This document shows, piece after piece, positions 17,047 through 26,619 of a stretch of DNA of 64,000 nucleotides. The stretch is from an uncultured Parvularculaceae bacterium (lineage in GTDB: Bacteria > Pseudomonadota > Alphaproteobacteria > Caulobacterales > Parvularculaceae). The notes beneath the pieces were generated by a model. The model saw only the letters and a list, made by a program, of their open reading frames with translations, was not told the origin of the DNA and did not search any database. The stretch's first letter is position 1, and every line of letters begins with the position of its first letter. Where the stretch lies: assembly GCA_913055785.1 (NCBI GenBank), contig CAJXLJ010000006.1, positions 1-64,000 on the forward strand. Reading direction: 5' to 3'. Position numbers and translations under genes: made by a program.

Positions 17047-17931
17047 ATGACGAAGATTTTTTTAACGTGCGCGGTTACCGGCAACCATACGAGCCGCGAT
17101 CAGAACCCTAATCTTCCCGTAACACCAAACGAAATCGCCGACTCTTCATTGGAAGCGGCCGACGCAGGCGCCGCCGCCGTTCATATACATGTACGCGATC
17201 CGCATTCCGGCAAACCTTCAATGAAAGTGGCCTACTATCAAGAGGCTGTTGAACAGATTCGCCGCCATAATCATTCACTGGTCATCAATCTGACAACCGG
17301 GCCGGGCGGTCGGTTCCAGCCTTCCGATAATAACCCTGTTGTTCCTGGCCCGCGCACAAACCTGCTGCCCCCGGAACAACGCGTCGCCCACATCTCCGCA
17401 CTCAAACCCGACATTGCAACGCTCGACCTCAACACAATGGTGTTCGGGCAGGAAGTTGTCATCAATACGCCAAACAATCTGCGCCGTATGGCGAAGCTTA
17501 TCCGCAAGGCCGGCGCCCGTCCGGAGATTGAGCTCTTCGATACAGGCGACATCATGTTGCTTCATGATTTAATCAAGGACGGAACGCTCGCTCCCGCCCC
17601 CCTTTGTTCAATTGTGATGGGCGTCAAGTATGGGTTTGCACCGACGATCGAAACCCTGCTGCATGCACGCAGCTTGTTGCCTGGCGGATCAATATGGACC
17701 GGCTTCGGGACTGGCAGACATGCATTTCCCTTGCTCGCCCAGTCGGTATTGGGAGGCGGACATGTCAGAGTGGGCCTTGAAGACGCTGTCTATCTCTCGA
17801 AAGGCGTCCTCGCTCCATCGAATGCTGCATTGGTGAAAAAAGCACGGCGTATGGTTGAAGACCTCGGCGGCTCTCTGGCGTCTTCCGACGAGATGCGCGA
17901 AATGCTCTCTCTGCGCCCGACAAACAACTAG
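17047..17931 (+). CDS. BKACE family enzyme (DUF849, beta-keto acid cleavage)
   Basis: 294-aa TIM-barrel protein of the beta-keto acid cleavage enzyme family, which converts a beta-keto acid plus acetyl-CoA into acetoacetate plus an acyl-CoA. The start TKIFLTCAVTGN, the Zn-binding HIH in AAVHIHVRDPHSGKPS and the C-terminal GLEDAVYLSKG are family hallmarks. ATG 17047 follows GAGGAATT. Specificity in this large family varies and cannot be read here. Acetoacetate released would suit ScoAB (3128-4501). Confidence 0.9.
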   Translation: MTKIFLTCAVTGNHTSRDQNPNLPVTPNEIADSSLEAADAGAAAVHIHVRDPHSGKPSMKVAYYQEAVEQIRRHNHSLVINLTTGPGGRFQPSDNNPVVPGPRTNLLPPEQRVAHISALKPDIATLDLNTMVFGQEVVINTPNNLRRMAKLIRKAGARPEIELFDTGDIMLLHDLIKDGTLAPAPLCSIVMGVKYGFAPTIETLLHARSLLPGGSIWTGFGTGRHAFPLLAQSVLGGGHVRVGLEDAVYLSKGVLAPSNAALVKKARRMVEDLGGSLASSDEMREMLSLRPTNN

Positions 17932-18139
17932 TGAAGTAAACAAGACTTTCAGCACTCAGACAAAACAGTCGGATTAAGCGCCATGCTAATCTTCCCGGCG
18001 CTGTGAGCCGGCTCTTACGGACCGCAAATCAGGCGATGAAGTTGAACGTGTAAACGTCGACCAGAATAAAAAGGACGTAGGCCCGGTAAACTGGCGTTAC
18101 TTCACTTTTCATTTAATTGCCGCCCGGCGGTTCATCGGT

Positions 18140-19075
18140 TCAAAGGCCGTCTAGAAATGGCGAAACATGCGTCAGGGTTTCCTCAGGCGCTTCTTCCTGC
18201 GCCACATGCCCGACGCCGGCCAAGATGACCAGTTGCGCATTCGGCATTAGCGCCGCCATGCGTTCGCCATGATCGATGGGGATAATCGCATCTTCGGTTC
18301 CCCACAGGATGAGAGTCGGCGTTTCAAGAGCTTTCAATTTTTCCGTGGGGTCCGGAAGCGTGAATTCCGTTAGAGCGTTGACAAGAGCGGCGCCATTGCC
18401 TTTACGGCGGATCATGTCGCGCATTCTTTCGACCGTTGCGTCTGTGACCTTCGAATCGTCCCCATAGACCTTTTCCGCAGCCTTACGCATTCCGGACTTC
18501 GGCGCCGTCATCAGAAACACGCGCATGGCCAAGGGAACCGGAACCGGTTCGTCGCTGACGCCATTGATGCTGAATACGCCCGGCGCAACAAGCAGCAACG
18601 CCTCTACGCGATCCGGGAAAGCTGATGCAAAGCGCCATGCGACGAGCCCGCCGAGAGAATTTCCAGCGACAATCGCTCTTTCAATGTCAAGTTCATCCAT
18701 CAGAGCGCCGAGAAAGGCCGCCCGCTCTTCCGGCGCGTAGCGCAATTCAGGATCGGGGCCGGTCAGACCATGACCGCTGAGATCGTACCGAACGACGCGG
18801 TATTCGCCTTCCAGCGCGGCCGCCCAGTCGTTCCACGTTTCGAGGCTGTGCGTATATCCGTGATTCATAATAATGACCGGCGCGTCTTCAGGCCCTTCAA
18901 TCCTTACGCGTACGCGCGCGCCGCCTATGCTAATGAAACTATCTTCTGGCGTCACATAACGCGCTTCAAGGACCTCAGGGGCGATACCGCGGCTTTCGAC
19001 CGTGTACCATGCTGCAATGGTCGCCGCGCCGGCTAAAACAAGAAAAACAAGTACGCTGAAGATCGCTTTCATCAT
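18140..19075 (-). CDS. Alpha/beta hydrolase, N-terminally membrane-anchored or exported
   Basis: 311 aa. A hydrophobic N-terminal segment (IFSVLVFLVLAGAATIAAW) is a signal anchor or signal peptide, followed by an alpha/beta hydrolase: oxyanion NHGYTHS, nucleophile GNSLGG, late Asp in LWGTEDAIIP and His in GVGHVAQEE. It probably hydrolyses an ester, lactone or C-C bond of the imported compound in the periplasm or at the inner membrane. Directly upstream (5 bp) is another hydrolase gene; the two and the acyl-CoA ligase form an operon. Confidence 0.88.
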   Translation of the reverse strand: MMKAIFSVLVFLVLAGAATIAAWYTVESRGIAPEVLEARYVTPEDSFISIGGARVRVRIEGPEDAPVIIMNHGYTHSLETWNDWAAALEGEYRVVRYDLSGHGLTGPDPELRYAPEERAAFLGALMDELDIERAIVAGNSLGGLVAWRFASAFPDRVEALLLVAPGVFSINGVSDEPVPVPLAMRVFLMTAPKSGMRKAAEKVYGDDSKVTDATVERMRDMIRRKGNGAALVNALTEFTLPDPTEKLKALETPTLILWGTEDAIIPIDHGERMAALMPNAQLVILAGVGHVAQEEAPEETLTHVSPFLDGL

Positions 19076-19080
19076 GTTAT

Positions 19081-19974
19081 CTACGCCCTCTCACGACTAA
19101 GCGCCGGGTTGACTGCCTTTTCGCCTAACCCGTCGAGGAAGCTATCGAGCGCAACTAGACTTTCAATTTCATTCAATAATGGCGCATGGCCACGGTCAGG
19201 TATGGTTGCGGTTTTGAGGTCGCGTTTTACTTTCACCATTTTTGCAATGGTCGTTTCGCTTAATATGTCCGACCGGGCGCCGCGAATGACAAGCATCGGC
19301 ATGTCCTTCAACATTGAGAACAAAGGCCAGAGATCCGCCGGCGTGGAGTCGAGCTCGCGCACCGCATCGCCGACCCGCGGGTCGACATCGAGCCGGATAA
19401 CGCCGTCGTCGCCGGCGCGGTAAGTCTGATGCGCAAATTCCATCCAGTCTTCATTCGAAAGGCCGGGAAAAGCGTCTCCATAGTTGTTCCGGCACACTTT
19501 CGCTGCCTCCGCCCATGATGGCGCCGGCCCCTGCGCGCCCGCATATTGGGAAATACGCGCAAGACCGTTCGGGTCGACTTCCGGCCCGGCGTCATTACTC
19601 ACGACTGCGGACACCAGATCAGGTCTCGTTGCGCCAATTATCATTGCAATGAAACCGCCCAGCGACGTGCCAATGAGGACTGTTTTCGAAAGCCTCTCGC
19701 TTTCGATAAGCTGAATAACATCCTCAACGTAAATCGCCGGGTTATAGTTTCTGTAATCGTCATCCCATTGCGAATAACCACGACCGCGCAAATCCGGACA
19801 AACCACACGCCGCTCGCTGGCCAAGTGGCGCGCCAAAAAGGTAAAATCGCGGGAATTTCGCGTCAGACCGGGCAGACAAACGACCGGCGCCGCAGGCCCC
19901 TCAGCTGGACCGTAATCGCGAAAAAACAGCTTCAGTCCGTCTTTCGACTCATAGTGTCTCTCAGCATATTTCAC
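19081..19974 (-). CDS. Alpha/beta hydrolase
   Basis: 297-aa cytoplasmic alpha/beta hydrolase. Nucleophile elbow GTSLGG, oxyanion region CLPGLTRNSRDF, acid in VIRGARSDILS and catalytic His in DRGHAPLLNE. The GLTR/PDLRGRG pattern is that of esterases and C-C bond (meta-cleavage product type) hydrolases. The start overlaps the ligase stop by 4 bp (ATGA), so the genes are translationally coupled. Confidence 0.88.
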   Translation of the reverse strand: MKYAERHYESKDGLKLFFRDYGPAEGPAAPVVCLPGLTRNSRDFTFLARHLASERRVVCPDLRGRGYSQWDDDYRNYNPAIYVEDVIQLIESERLSKTVLIGTSLGGFIAMIIGATRPDLVSAVVSNDAGPEVDPNGLARISQYAGAQGPAPSWAEAAKVCRNNYGDAFPGLSNEDWMEFAHQTYRAGDDGVIRLDVDPRVGDAVRELDSTPADLWPLFSMLKDMPMLVIRGARSDILSETTIAKMVKVKRDLKTATIPDRGHAPLLNEIESLVALDSFLDGLGEKAVNPALSRERA

Positions 19975-21533
19975 AATACATGCTCCGGGAACAGGCTTGC
20001 GCGCAACTCACGTTTGAGAATCTTTCCGTTTGGGTTGCGCGGTAGCGCATCGATGAATTTCAGCGACCTGATACGTTGCCGCGCGCCTAACCGCGCGTTG
20101 GCCCAGGCGACAATCTCTGCCTCGCTCGCCCCATCAATTGCTTCGACAACCGCAAATGGCGTTTCACCCCACTCCTCGTGAGGGGCCGCAATGACAGCTA
20201 CCGCATTTACATTGGCGTGCTGCAATAAGACCGCCTCAATATCGGATGGATAGATATTCTGGCCGCCTGACAGAATAAGGTCTTTCTTTCTGTCGACGAT
20301 ATAAAGAAAGCCTTCCTCATCGAGTTTGCCGATATCGCCCGTACGAAGCCAGGCGCGCCCGTTTTTATCGAGCCAGGCCGCAGCCTCGGTTTCATCCGGT
20401 CGGTTGAAATAGCAAGGCATGATGATGCGCCCGGCGCCGACGATCTCACCCGCCTCCCCTTGCGGCAAAGGTTTGTCATCATCGCCGATGATCTTGATAT
20501 CCGTGCCGAGCAGCGGTTTTCCGACCGACGACAGCCGGCCTTCCGCATCCTCCGGCTCCAGCGTCGTCACTACGCCTTCAGTGAGACCGTAAAGTTCTAT
20601 AACGCCGCAGGAAAATGATTCAAATATCCGCTTTTTTAGCCCTTCATGAAGCGGCGAACCGCATGACATCATTGCTGTCAGGGACGCGACTTTTGCACGA
20701 CTGAATGCGGAGCAATTGACAATGCGGTCAAGTTGAACCGGCACCAGCGCCGTGTGAGTCGCATGCAAGGACGCAGTCTTTTCTACAAATTCCGCAGGGT
20801 CGAACTTCCGCGTGACGATTAACGTTCCGCCAGCGAGAAAAGTGCATAACATCATGACCCAGCTGATGTTCGAATATAACGCCAGCGTGCAAAGGGTTCT
20901 GGCGCCCCCATGATAGCGCAGCGCAACAGAAAGGTCGTAAGCCCAGTCTAGGCGCGACTGGTGCGTGTGGACAATACCCTTGGGCCGTCCTGTCGTTCCG
21001 GAACTGTAAATAATGTTCAGAAGGTCGTCTGGCCTGATATCAACGGACGGCGTCTCGGGAGACTGACGTTCAACCCATTCATGGTACCCCGCCCATGTTG
21101 AGTCGCTTTCGCCCAGCGCTACGAGATGAATATCCTGATCGCGCGAGATCAGCCCGGCAAGCCGCTCCCGCTGGCTCTCGGACGCCAGAATGGTTCTGGC
21201 CCCGCAATCGCGGATCATCATGCCGAGCGCCTCGTCCGATATGGTCAGGTTAAGCGGCGCGGAAACGCAACCCGCTTTGAGAACGCCAATCAGCGCCGCC
21301 GTCATTTCGAGACCGTTTTCCATAGCGACAACGACAGCGTCGCCTTTTTTCAATCCGAGCGCGCGCAATCCGCTCGCAACACGGTTAGAGGCGCGCCCAA
21401 ACTCTCGCCAGGTCAACGTTTCATTATCACAGATAACAGCCGCCTTATCGCCGCGCCATTTTTCATGCAGCGCCAAGATATCCGGCAACAGCGGCCGGGC
21501 TGCATCAAAACATTTGCGAAGGGCGCCTGACAT
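19971..21533 (-). CDS. Acyl-CoA synthetase (AMP-dependent ligase)
   Basis: 520-aa member of the ANL superfamily, activating a carboxylic acid with ATP and CoA. The P-loop YSSGTTGRPKG, motif YGLTEG, the hinge RTGDIGKLDEEGFLYIVDR and the C-terminal catalytic Lys in NPNGKILKREL are all present. Medium-chain or cyclic acid substrates are typical for this length. First gene of the operon ligase-hydrolase-hydrolase, 103 bp downstream of the receptor gene and perhaps read through from it. Confidence 0.94.
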   Translation of the reverse strand: MSGALRKCFDAARPLLPDILALHEKWRGDKAAVICDNETLTWREFGRASNRVASGLRALGLKKGDAVVVAMENGLEMTAALIGVLKAGCVSAPLNLTISDEALGMMIRDCGARTILASESQRERLAGLISRDQDIHLVALGESDSTWAGYHEWVERQSPETPSVDIRPDDLLNIIYSSGTTGRPKGIVHTHQSRLDWAYDLSVALRYHGGARTLCTLALYSNISWVMMLCTFLAGGTLIVTRKFDPAEFVEKTASLHATHTALVPVQLDRIVNCSAFSRAKVASLTAMMSCGSPLHEGLKKRIFESFSCGVIELYGLTEGVVTTLEPEDAEGRLSSVGKPLLGTDIKIIGDDDKPLPQGEAGEIVGAGRIIMPCYFNRPDETEAAAWLDKNGRAWLRTGDIGKLDEEGFLYIVDRKKDLILSGGQNIYPSDIEAVLLQHANVNAVAVIAAPHEEWGETPFAVVEAIDGASEAEIVAWANARLGARQRIRSLKFIDALPRNPNGKILKRELRASLFPEHVL

Positions 21534-21636
21534 TGTTCGCCTCGTATTTACGTGCGCCTTCAGCGCCGCCTGACTTTTCCGTCAGGAATTATCAGACGGC
21601 GCATTGGCAGCGCGGCGCAAGGGAGGGCAGCACCGG

Positions 21637-24045
21637 CTAGAACCGAACCTCAACCGTGCCCGTTATCGTGCGGGGCGGCCCGTAGAACGCCGTCGCCGTG
21701 CCCTCGAGGCCCAGGAGCGACACATAAGGCGTTATGATGCTGCCATCGGGATTTTGAGCGAGGTAGTTATATCCCGCGACGCGATATCTGCGATCGGTGA
21801 GGTTCTTGCCGTGAATCCCCAATTGCAACCGTCCATCGCTGGAAGTCCATACGAGACTGGCGTCAAAGAGACCGTACCCGTCCTGATCCAGCAACGGATT
21901 AGGAACCTCGAAAATGTGCGTCTTTGACTTGTAAGACGTTTGCGTGATGAGCGCGATATCGCCATCCTTGGAAAGGAAGCTCATCGGATGAGAGTAATGG
22001 GTCGTAATCGCGCCTGAAAATTCCGGTGTATTCTGCACCACGCGGATGTCGGAGACATCAATCGGCGGGTTTCCGGTTACGAATTCGGTATAGTCGGCGT
22101 CAATCCACCCGCCGCCCCAGGATATCGAAAACGTATCGCCATTTCCAAACAGGTTTTCGCTGAGGAGCGCCCTGCCTTCCCATTCAATGCCGACGAATTC
22201 TGCTGCGCCGGCATTCGTGGTGATGCCGTAGAAAGTCGGCGTCATGGTTGTCGGATTGACGCCAGCAAGCGCGCCCGGGATCTGCACATCGGTGTATTCC
22301 GCATAGAATAGAGCGAAATTGGACGTTACACGTCCATCAGCGAAAGACGCCTTCCATCCGACTTCATATGAGTCCACTTCTTCAGGATTGAAGAGGAAGA
22401 ACTCATAAACATCATCCGCGTCAACGTCGCCGTCGCCGTCAATATCGGAAGTCACAATCGATGAATCGCCGCGTGGGTCGAACCCTCCGCCTTTAAAGCC
22501 CTGACTGTAAGAAGCGTAGAAATTATGGTTGCCGTTCGGACTCCAGGATAATGTAGCCTTGGGACTGAAATCCGTGAACTCGGCTTCGCCTGTGAAGTCA
22601 GACGTCGTCACAAGCAACAGAGGGTTGGTTCCAAATGGCTCGGTATTACCGAGAAATTGCCTCTTTAACACATGCGCCATGCGTTCATCGCTGGTGTAAC
22701 GACCGCCGACGGAAAGCTCCACGCCCGTTAGGCCAAATATATTTTCAAGATCGAAAGTCAAATCGCCGAATACAGACCAGGACTTTGTGGCGACATCGCC
22801 AAAGAGGTTGGCGTTGAGCCCGGGAAACATCAGGAGCGATCCGGACAAGTCGAGAACAATATCGGCGTTCTGATAAGCGCTGGCGTCGATATAATAGAAG
22901 CCGGCGACGCCGGCGATAGCGTCGCTCTCGTATAGAATCTGGAACTCTTCAGTGAACTGTTCGTTGCGATAAACCGCCGGTACATCGATATCGGCTTCCG
23001 GGGCGGCGTCGAAGTCGATCAGCTGAAAGCTTTCGTCTTCACGCCAGGACGCAATATTCTTTACTTTCCAGTTGTCATTGAGCGCTATCTCAACAAGGAA
23101 TGTGCCGCCATAAGCTTCGGCTTCATTTTTTCCCTGAAGGCCGCCGCGTGTATCGTAAACATTGTCCAGAACCGGCAGGGGCGAATAAAGACCGGGGACA
23201 AGTCGATGCCCGCCTTTCGCGTTCGACTTGTCTTTGAGGTAATCGCCGCTCAGGCGCGCGAAAACAACGCCATTGTCGAATTCGGCGCTGGCGCGAAACG
23301 CCAATATGTCCTTGTTATAGTTTTCGTCGCCGGTAGTCAGGTTCTCGCCGTACCCTTCCCGCGAGAAATAGGCGACTGTCGCTCCAACTGCAAACTGGTC
23401 GGTAATCGGCGCCTCCGCCGTGCCGACCACATCGAACTGGCCGTATGTGCCGCCTGACGCGCGCAGCCTCAAGCTCGGCTCGTCACCGAGCCGGCGCGTA
23501 ACATATTTCACCGCACCGCCTACAGTGTTTCGTCCGTAAAGCGTCCCCTGCGGCCCACGCAGCACCTCAACCCGTTCTACATCGTATATGTCGAGCACAG
23601 CGCCTTGCGGCCGATTGAGATAAACATCGTCAATGTAAATGCCGACACCGGATTCAAACCCGGCCACAGGATCCTGCTGACCGACGCCCCGTATAAAAGC
23701 CGTAAGAGTCGTGTTCGTGCCGCGCGAGACTTTCAAAGTCGTGTTTGGAATGGATTGCGTGAGATAGGTAATGTCCTGAGCGCCGACTTGCTTAAGGTCA
23801 TCGCCGCTTACAGCTGTCACGGCCAGAGGCACATCCTGCAGCGACTCATCGCGGCGGCGGGCTGAGACGATAATGCGATCTTTCTCGCCAGACTCCTGCG
23901 CGGCGTCGCCTTCATCCTGGGCCAGCGCCCCGCCGCCCGCCATCATGCTTATGGCGGCAAATACCGATAACGCACTCGTTGCGAGCAGCCGCTGCTTGCT
24001 CAGCGCAAGTCTTCCATATGCGTATTGTATTGATTTAGCAGTCAT
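21637..24045 (-). CDS. TonB-dependent outer-membrane receptor
   Basis: 802 aa. Signal region LLATSALSVFAAISMMAGGGALAQ, a TonB-box-like segment RIIVSARRR, plug motifs VRGVGQQDP and VLRGPQGTLYGRNTVGGAVKY, and a barrel ending in VEVRF. Uptake of the cluster's substrate is likely but unproven. A GGGAGGGAATT ribosome-binding site precedes ATG 24045. The upstream palindrome at 24080-24095 recurs before the esterase at 24991-25929, so the divergent TetR probably controls it. An insert with DIDGDGDVDADD (about residues 530-545) resembles a Ca-binding loop. Confidence 0.95.
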   Translation of the reverse strand: MTAKSIQYAYGRLALSKQRLLATSALSVFAAISMMAGGGALAQDEGDAAQESGEKDRIIVSARRRDESLQDVPLAVTAVSGDDLKQVGAQDITYLTQSIPNTTLKVSRGTNTTLTAFIRGVGQQDPVAGFESGVGIYIDDVYLNRPQGAVLDIYDVERVEVLRGPQGTLYGRNTVGGAVKYVTRRLGDEPSLRLRASGGTYGQFDVVGTAEAPITDQFAVGATVAYFSREGYGENLTTGDENYNKDILAFRASAEFDNGVVFARLSGDYLKDKSNAKGGHRLVPGLYSPLPVLDNVYDTRGGLQGKNEAEAYGGTFLVEIALNDNWKVKNIASWREDESFQLIDFDAAPEADIDVPAVYRNEQFTEEFQILYESDAIAGVAGFYYIDASAYQNADIVLDLSGSLLMFPGLNANLFGDVATKSWSVFGDLTFDLENIFGLTGVELSVGGRYTSDERMAHVLKRQFLGNTEPFGTNPLLLVTTSDFTGEAEFTDFSPKATLSWSPNGNHNFYASYSQGFKGGGFDPRGDSSIVTSDIDGDGDVDADDVYEFFLFNPEEVDSYEVGWKASFADGRVTSNFALFYAEYTDVQIPGALAGVNPTTMTPTFYGITTNAGAAEFVGIEWEGRALLSENLFGNGDTFSISWGGGWIDADYTEFVTGNPPIDVSDIRVVQNTPEFSGAITTHYSHPMSFLSKDGDIALITQTSYKSKTHIFEVPNPLLDQDGYGLFDASLVWTSSDGRLQLGIHGKNLTDRRYRVAGYNYLAQNPDGSIITPYVSLLGLEGTATAFYGPPRTITGTVEVRF

Positions 24046-24079
24046 AATTCCCTCCCATGGCGGCCGATTTCAATCTTTT

Positions 24080-24095
24080 AATACGGTATCGTATT
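24080..24095. promoter_or_regulatory. Candidate TetR operator AATACGGTATCGTATT
   Basis: Inverted repeat (ATACG / CGTAT) in the receptor/TetR divergent promoter region, 35 bp before the receptor start. 14 of 16 positions are repeated at 26056-26071, and the identity extends into flanking T-rich bases on both sides. Confidence 0.65.
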
Positions 24096-24203
24096 TTTTT
24101 ATGGATATTTTCTCAAAACATCAGGGGTGTCAACACCTGCAAGCGGTTGGCGCAGAATTATTGAGTGCTTTCCCGTATGGAATTGACCCCGCAGCTTAAA
24201 CCC

Positions 24204-24249
24204 TTAGAACCGAAGCTTGGTAAAATTTAGAACCGAAGCTTGGTAAAAT
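24204..24249 (+). repeat. Two exact tandem copies of a 23-bp unit before the TetR gene
   Basis: Unit 24204-24226 is repeated without spacer at 24227-24249. Each holds ACCGAAGCTTGGT, an imperfect dyad around an AAGCTT. The second copy abuts the ribosome-binding site of the TetR gene. It could be an operator pair or a recent slippage duplication affecting leader length. Confidence 0.75.
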
Positions 24250-24260
24250 TCGGAAGGGAC

Positions 24261-24944
24261 ATGGCCGAAACGCTTGAAAAAACACGAGCGCGACCAGCGA
24301 GCGGAAAATCTCAATCTCCCGCAGCAGCAACAACGGCTGCGCCGCAAAAACGCCCGCGCGGGCGGCCAACGCTTATTGATGACCAGACATGGTTTGAAAC
24401 AGCGCTGAAGATCATGGCCAGCGGCGGCATTGACGCCGTTCGCGTCGAGCCGGTCGCGGAGAAGCTCGGCGTTACAAAGGGCGCCTTCTACGCGCGCTTT
24501 AAATCACGCAACGAGTTCTTGAACCAATTGCTTGAATACTGGCGCAAGGAATCGACGGTTTCCGTCATTGCGCAGCTAAGCGCAGTCGACGAGGCGCCGG
24601 AAGAACGATTGCTGAGGGTTCTCCTTCTTCCGTTCCGGCGTCCGGACGTGAAAGAGCGCGGGCGCATGGAAATGGCCATTCGTCTTTGGGCGCATCGCAA
24701 TAAACAAGCCGCTTCCATTATGGAAGAAATTGACGCTTATCGGCTCCAGTATTTTGGTTCCGTACTGCTCGCAAACGGCGTGCCGGCCGAAGACGCGAAG
24801 TCGCGCGCCTTTCTGATCTATTCCTATATCATCGCCGACGGCGTTCTGCCGGGAGAACGGGAAGAAAAGGTTCGCGAGCAATGCCGCGAGTTCCTTGCCC
24901 AGGGAACCTTACTCGCAAAAAACAGCCCCACACGCCAACTCTAG
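24261..24944 (+). CDS. TetR family transcriptional regulator
   Basis: 227 aa. A low-complexity basic N-terminal tail (about 35 residues ending in QKRPRGRPT) precedes the TetR HTH domain (ALKIMASGGIDAVRVEPVAEKLGVTKGAFYARFKSRNEFLNQLL, about residues 45-90); a helical ligand-binding domain follows. ATG 24261 is preceded by GGAAGGG; an in-frame TTG at 24240 lies inside a tandem repeat. Divergent from the receptor and upstream of the esterase, whose promoters share a palindrome, so it is the natural candidate repressor of both. Confidence 0.92.
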   Translation: MAETLEKTRARPASGKSQSPAAATTAAPQKRPRGRPTLIDDQTWFETALKIMASGGIDAVRVEPVAEKLGVTKGAFYARFKSRNEFLNQLLEYWRKESTVSVIAQLSAVDEAPEERLLRVLLLPFRRPDVKERGRMEMAIRLWAHRNKQAASIMEEIDAYRLQYFGSVLLANGVPAEDAKSRAFLIYSYIIADGVLPGEREEKVREQCREFLAQGTLLAKNSPTRQL

Positions 24945-24990
24945 CGCATGGGGCGAAAGCCGCATGTTTTACATCATGCTCGAGCTGCGT

Positions 24991-25929
24991 TCAGTGCTCG
25001 TCGAACCAAGCCTTCACGCCCTCTGTTCCAAGAGTATCGGCCGTGAATTCATGGCCGCCTTCATGTTCCAGAAATTCAGTATCAACGCCGTCTTCCTGCA
25101 GCTCTTCATAATAGAGTTCCGCCGCCCATTCCGGCGCAAGCAAGTCAAATACGCCGTGCCAGAATTTGGTGGCGGGGTGATTGTTCGGCAAGTTTGGAAT
25201 CACGCAAACCGGTCCTGAACAGCTTGCGTAGGACGCAGATATAATCGCCAAGGCTTTCCAGGTATCTTCGTTGCACCACTGGCTGCAGCTTTGATACCAT
25301 TTCCTGTCTTGATTAAATGTCACCGCCATCCGGCTCGAGTTGTAACCCCCGCTTGAAACGCCGAACGCGTAGCGCTTTTCCATGTTGTATTGCGATGCTG
25401 AGCCGTAGCTGCCACCCTTGATTTCAGAAAAGAAATCCGGAAAGAAATCGTAATCGCAAGTCGTACTATATGGAAACGGCGCATTCGTGTTCCAGAACTC
25501 GAGGAAGACAGCCGCTTGTGGCGGCTCCGGCGCAATCACTGCGTATTTTTTCCCCGTATTTTCCGGGTCATCCAGTAACTCATGGATAATCTGCGGCACG
25601 TAACCGAGCCCGAATGAAGCATCAGCATCTTGCACGAACGGGTTCGTGTCGGCCGGTGTTGTACCGTTGTAATAAAACGCAACCGGCCAACCGCCTTGCG
25701 GCGGCGCGCCCTCCGGCACCTGCCATCTGACGCCGCGCCCTATCGGAACACCGTTACACAAATACCAGTTTACGCGATAGCTGTAATCGCAACTCCAGTT
25801 TCCCGATCCATCAGGCGCACATCGGTCTGCCGCTTTTGCTGTTCCGTTAGCAGCGAATAAAGCCGCCGCAATGAGAAATGCAGCAATTACTCTGGTTACA
25901 CCGGAAGTTTTTCCACGCGACCGTCCCAT
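24991..25929 (-). CDS. Secreted esterase/depolymerase-like alpha/beta hydrolase
   Basis: 312 aa with a signal peptide (VTRVIAAFLIAAALFAANGTAKA). The nucleophile elbow is GVSSGG in KRYAFGVSSGGYNSSRMA, and the C-terminal His is in HEGGHEFTADTLG. Several Cys pairs in the mature part suit an extracytoplasmic enzyme. It resembles the PHB-depolymerase/feruloyl-esterase group, without a recognisable substrate-binding domain. Start ATG 25929 has GAGGAA close upstream; a longer frame to 26091 is not supported. It converges on the TetR gene and shares the TetR-type palindrome (26056-26071). Confidence 0.82.
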   Translation of the reverse strand: MGRSRGKTSGVTRVIAAFLIAAALFAANGTAKAADRCAPDGSGNWSCDYSYRVNWYLCNGVPIGRGVRWQVPEGAPPQGGWPVAFYYNGTTPADTNPFVQDADASFGLGYVPQIIHELLDDPENTGKKYAVIAPEPPQAAVFLEFWNTNAPFPYSTTCDYDFFPDFFSEIKGGSYGSASQYNMEKRYAFGVSSGGYNSSRMAVTFNQDRKWYQSCSQWCNEDTWKALAIISASYASCSGPVCVIPNLPNNHPATKFWHGVFDLLAPEWAAELYYEELQEDGVDTEFLEHEGGHEFTADTLGTEGVKAWFDEH

Positions 25930-26619
25930 CGTTTCCTCCATTTTGGATTGTGTATTGTGACGAGAGCGTCTGCTTTCAGATTGCTTTGTCGCACCTCGCC
26001 GCTGTTTCGAGACCGGCAATAGAATTCGCGCCAGGCAGCGCGGTCTCAATAATTTAATACTATATCGTATTTTATTATATGGCAAAGACAAAGCAATGCG
26101 AAATGCCGGCCTTGAAAGGACGCCTTGGATAAGCGGCGTCCAGCAAGCTGAAACGCTCCCATAGTTCAGAGCATTAGGGAAAATTCCAGGCGTGAATCCA
26201 CTGGATTGCGAAGTGAAAGCGATCAGGCTCTTAAAGGGAAGGGCCGTAAGTACTCACACGCATGATTATAGAAGATGGCGGTGGAAGCCGACCTAATCGA
26301 CCCTTTCTCCGGCGATTTCCCTTATAGATGGGAGTTTACTGTAAGATAATGCGGTTGCTACCGAACTCAGTGACAAAATTTGTGGTCAGCCGCGCCAAAT
26401 CTGCGCTTTACAAGCAAGCTCCCCGCTAAACTAACAGGAACAGCGAGAGAACAATGAAAACCGTTAATCCTGAAACAGGAGACTTTCCAGGAAAGTTGTA
26501 TGCCATGGATTGTCGGGCTCATGCCCTTGTAAATTGCTTGGCGCGCCTGAGAGTTCTTTTGGATTGACGGCCATTCAATATAAATCCGCTTCGCCCTTTA
26601 CGATTACGACCTATGCGGC
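25930..26619. other. 690-bp gap between the catabolic cluster and the uronate locus
   Basis: Apart from the esterase promoter and operator (26056-26071) I see no gene, RNA or clear repeat. Short open frames lack ribosome-binding sites and family resemblance. It may be the degraded junction of two gene islands. Confidence 0.5.
26056..26071. promoter_or_regulatory. Candidate TetR operator AATACTATATCGTATT
   Basis: Second copy of the palindrome seen at 24080-24095, 127 bp before the esterase start and in the same orientation relative to the controlled gene. Confidence 0.6.

Noticed and set aside
21569-21586. Small hairpin CCTGAC / GTCAGG between the receptor and ligase genes
   Set aside because: No T run on the minus strand where transcription passes; not a terminator.
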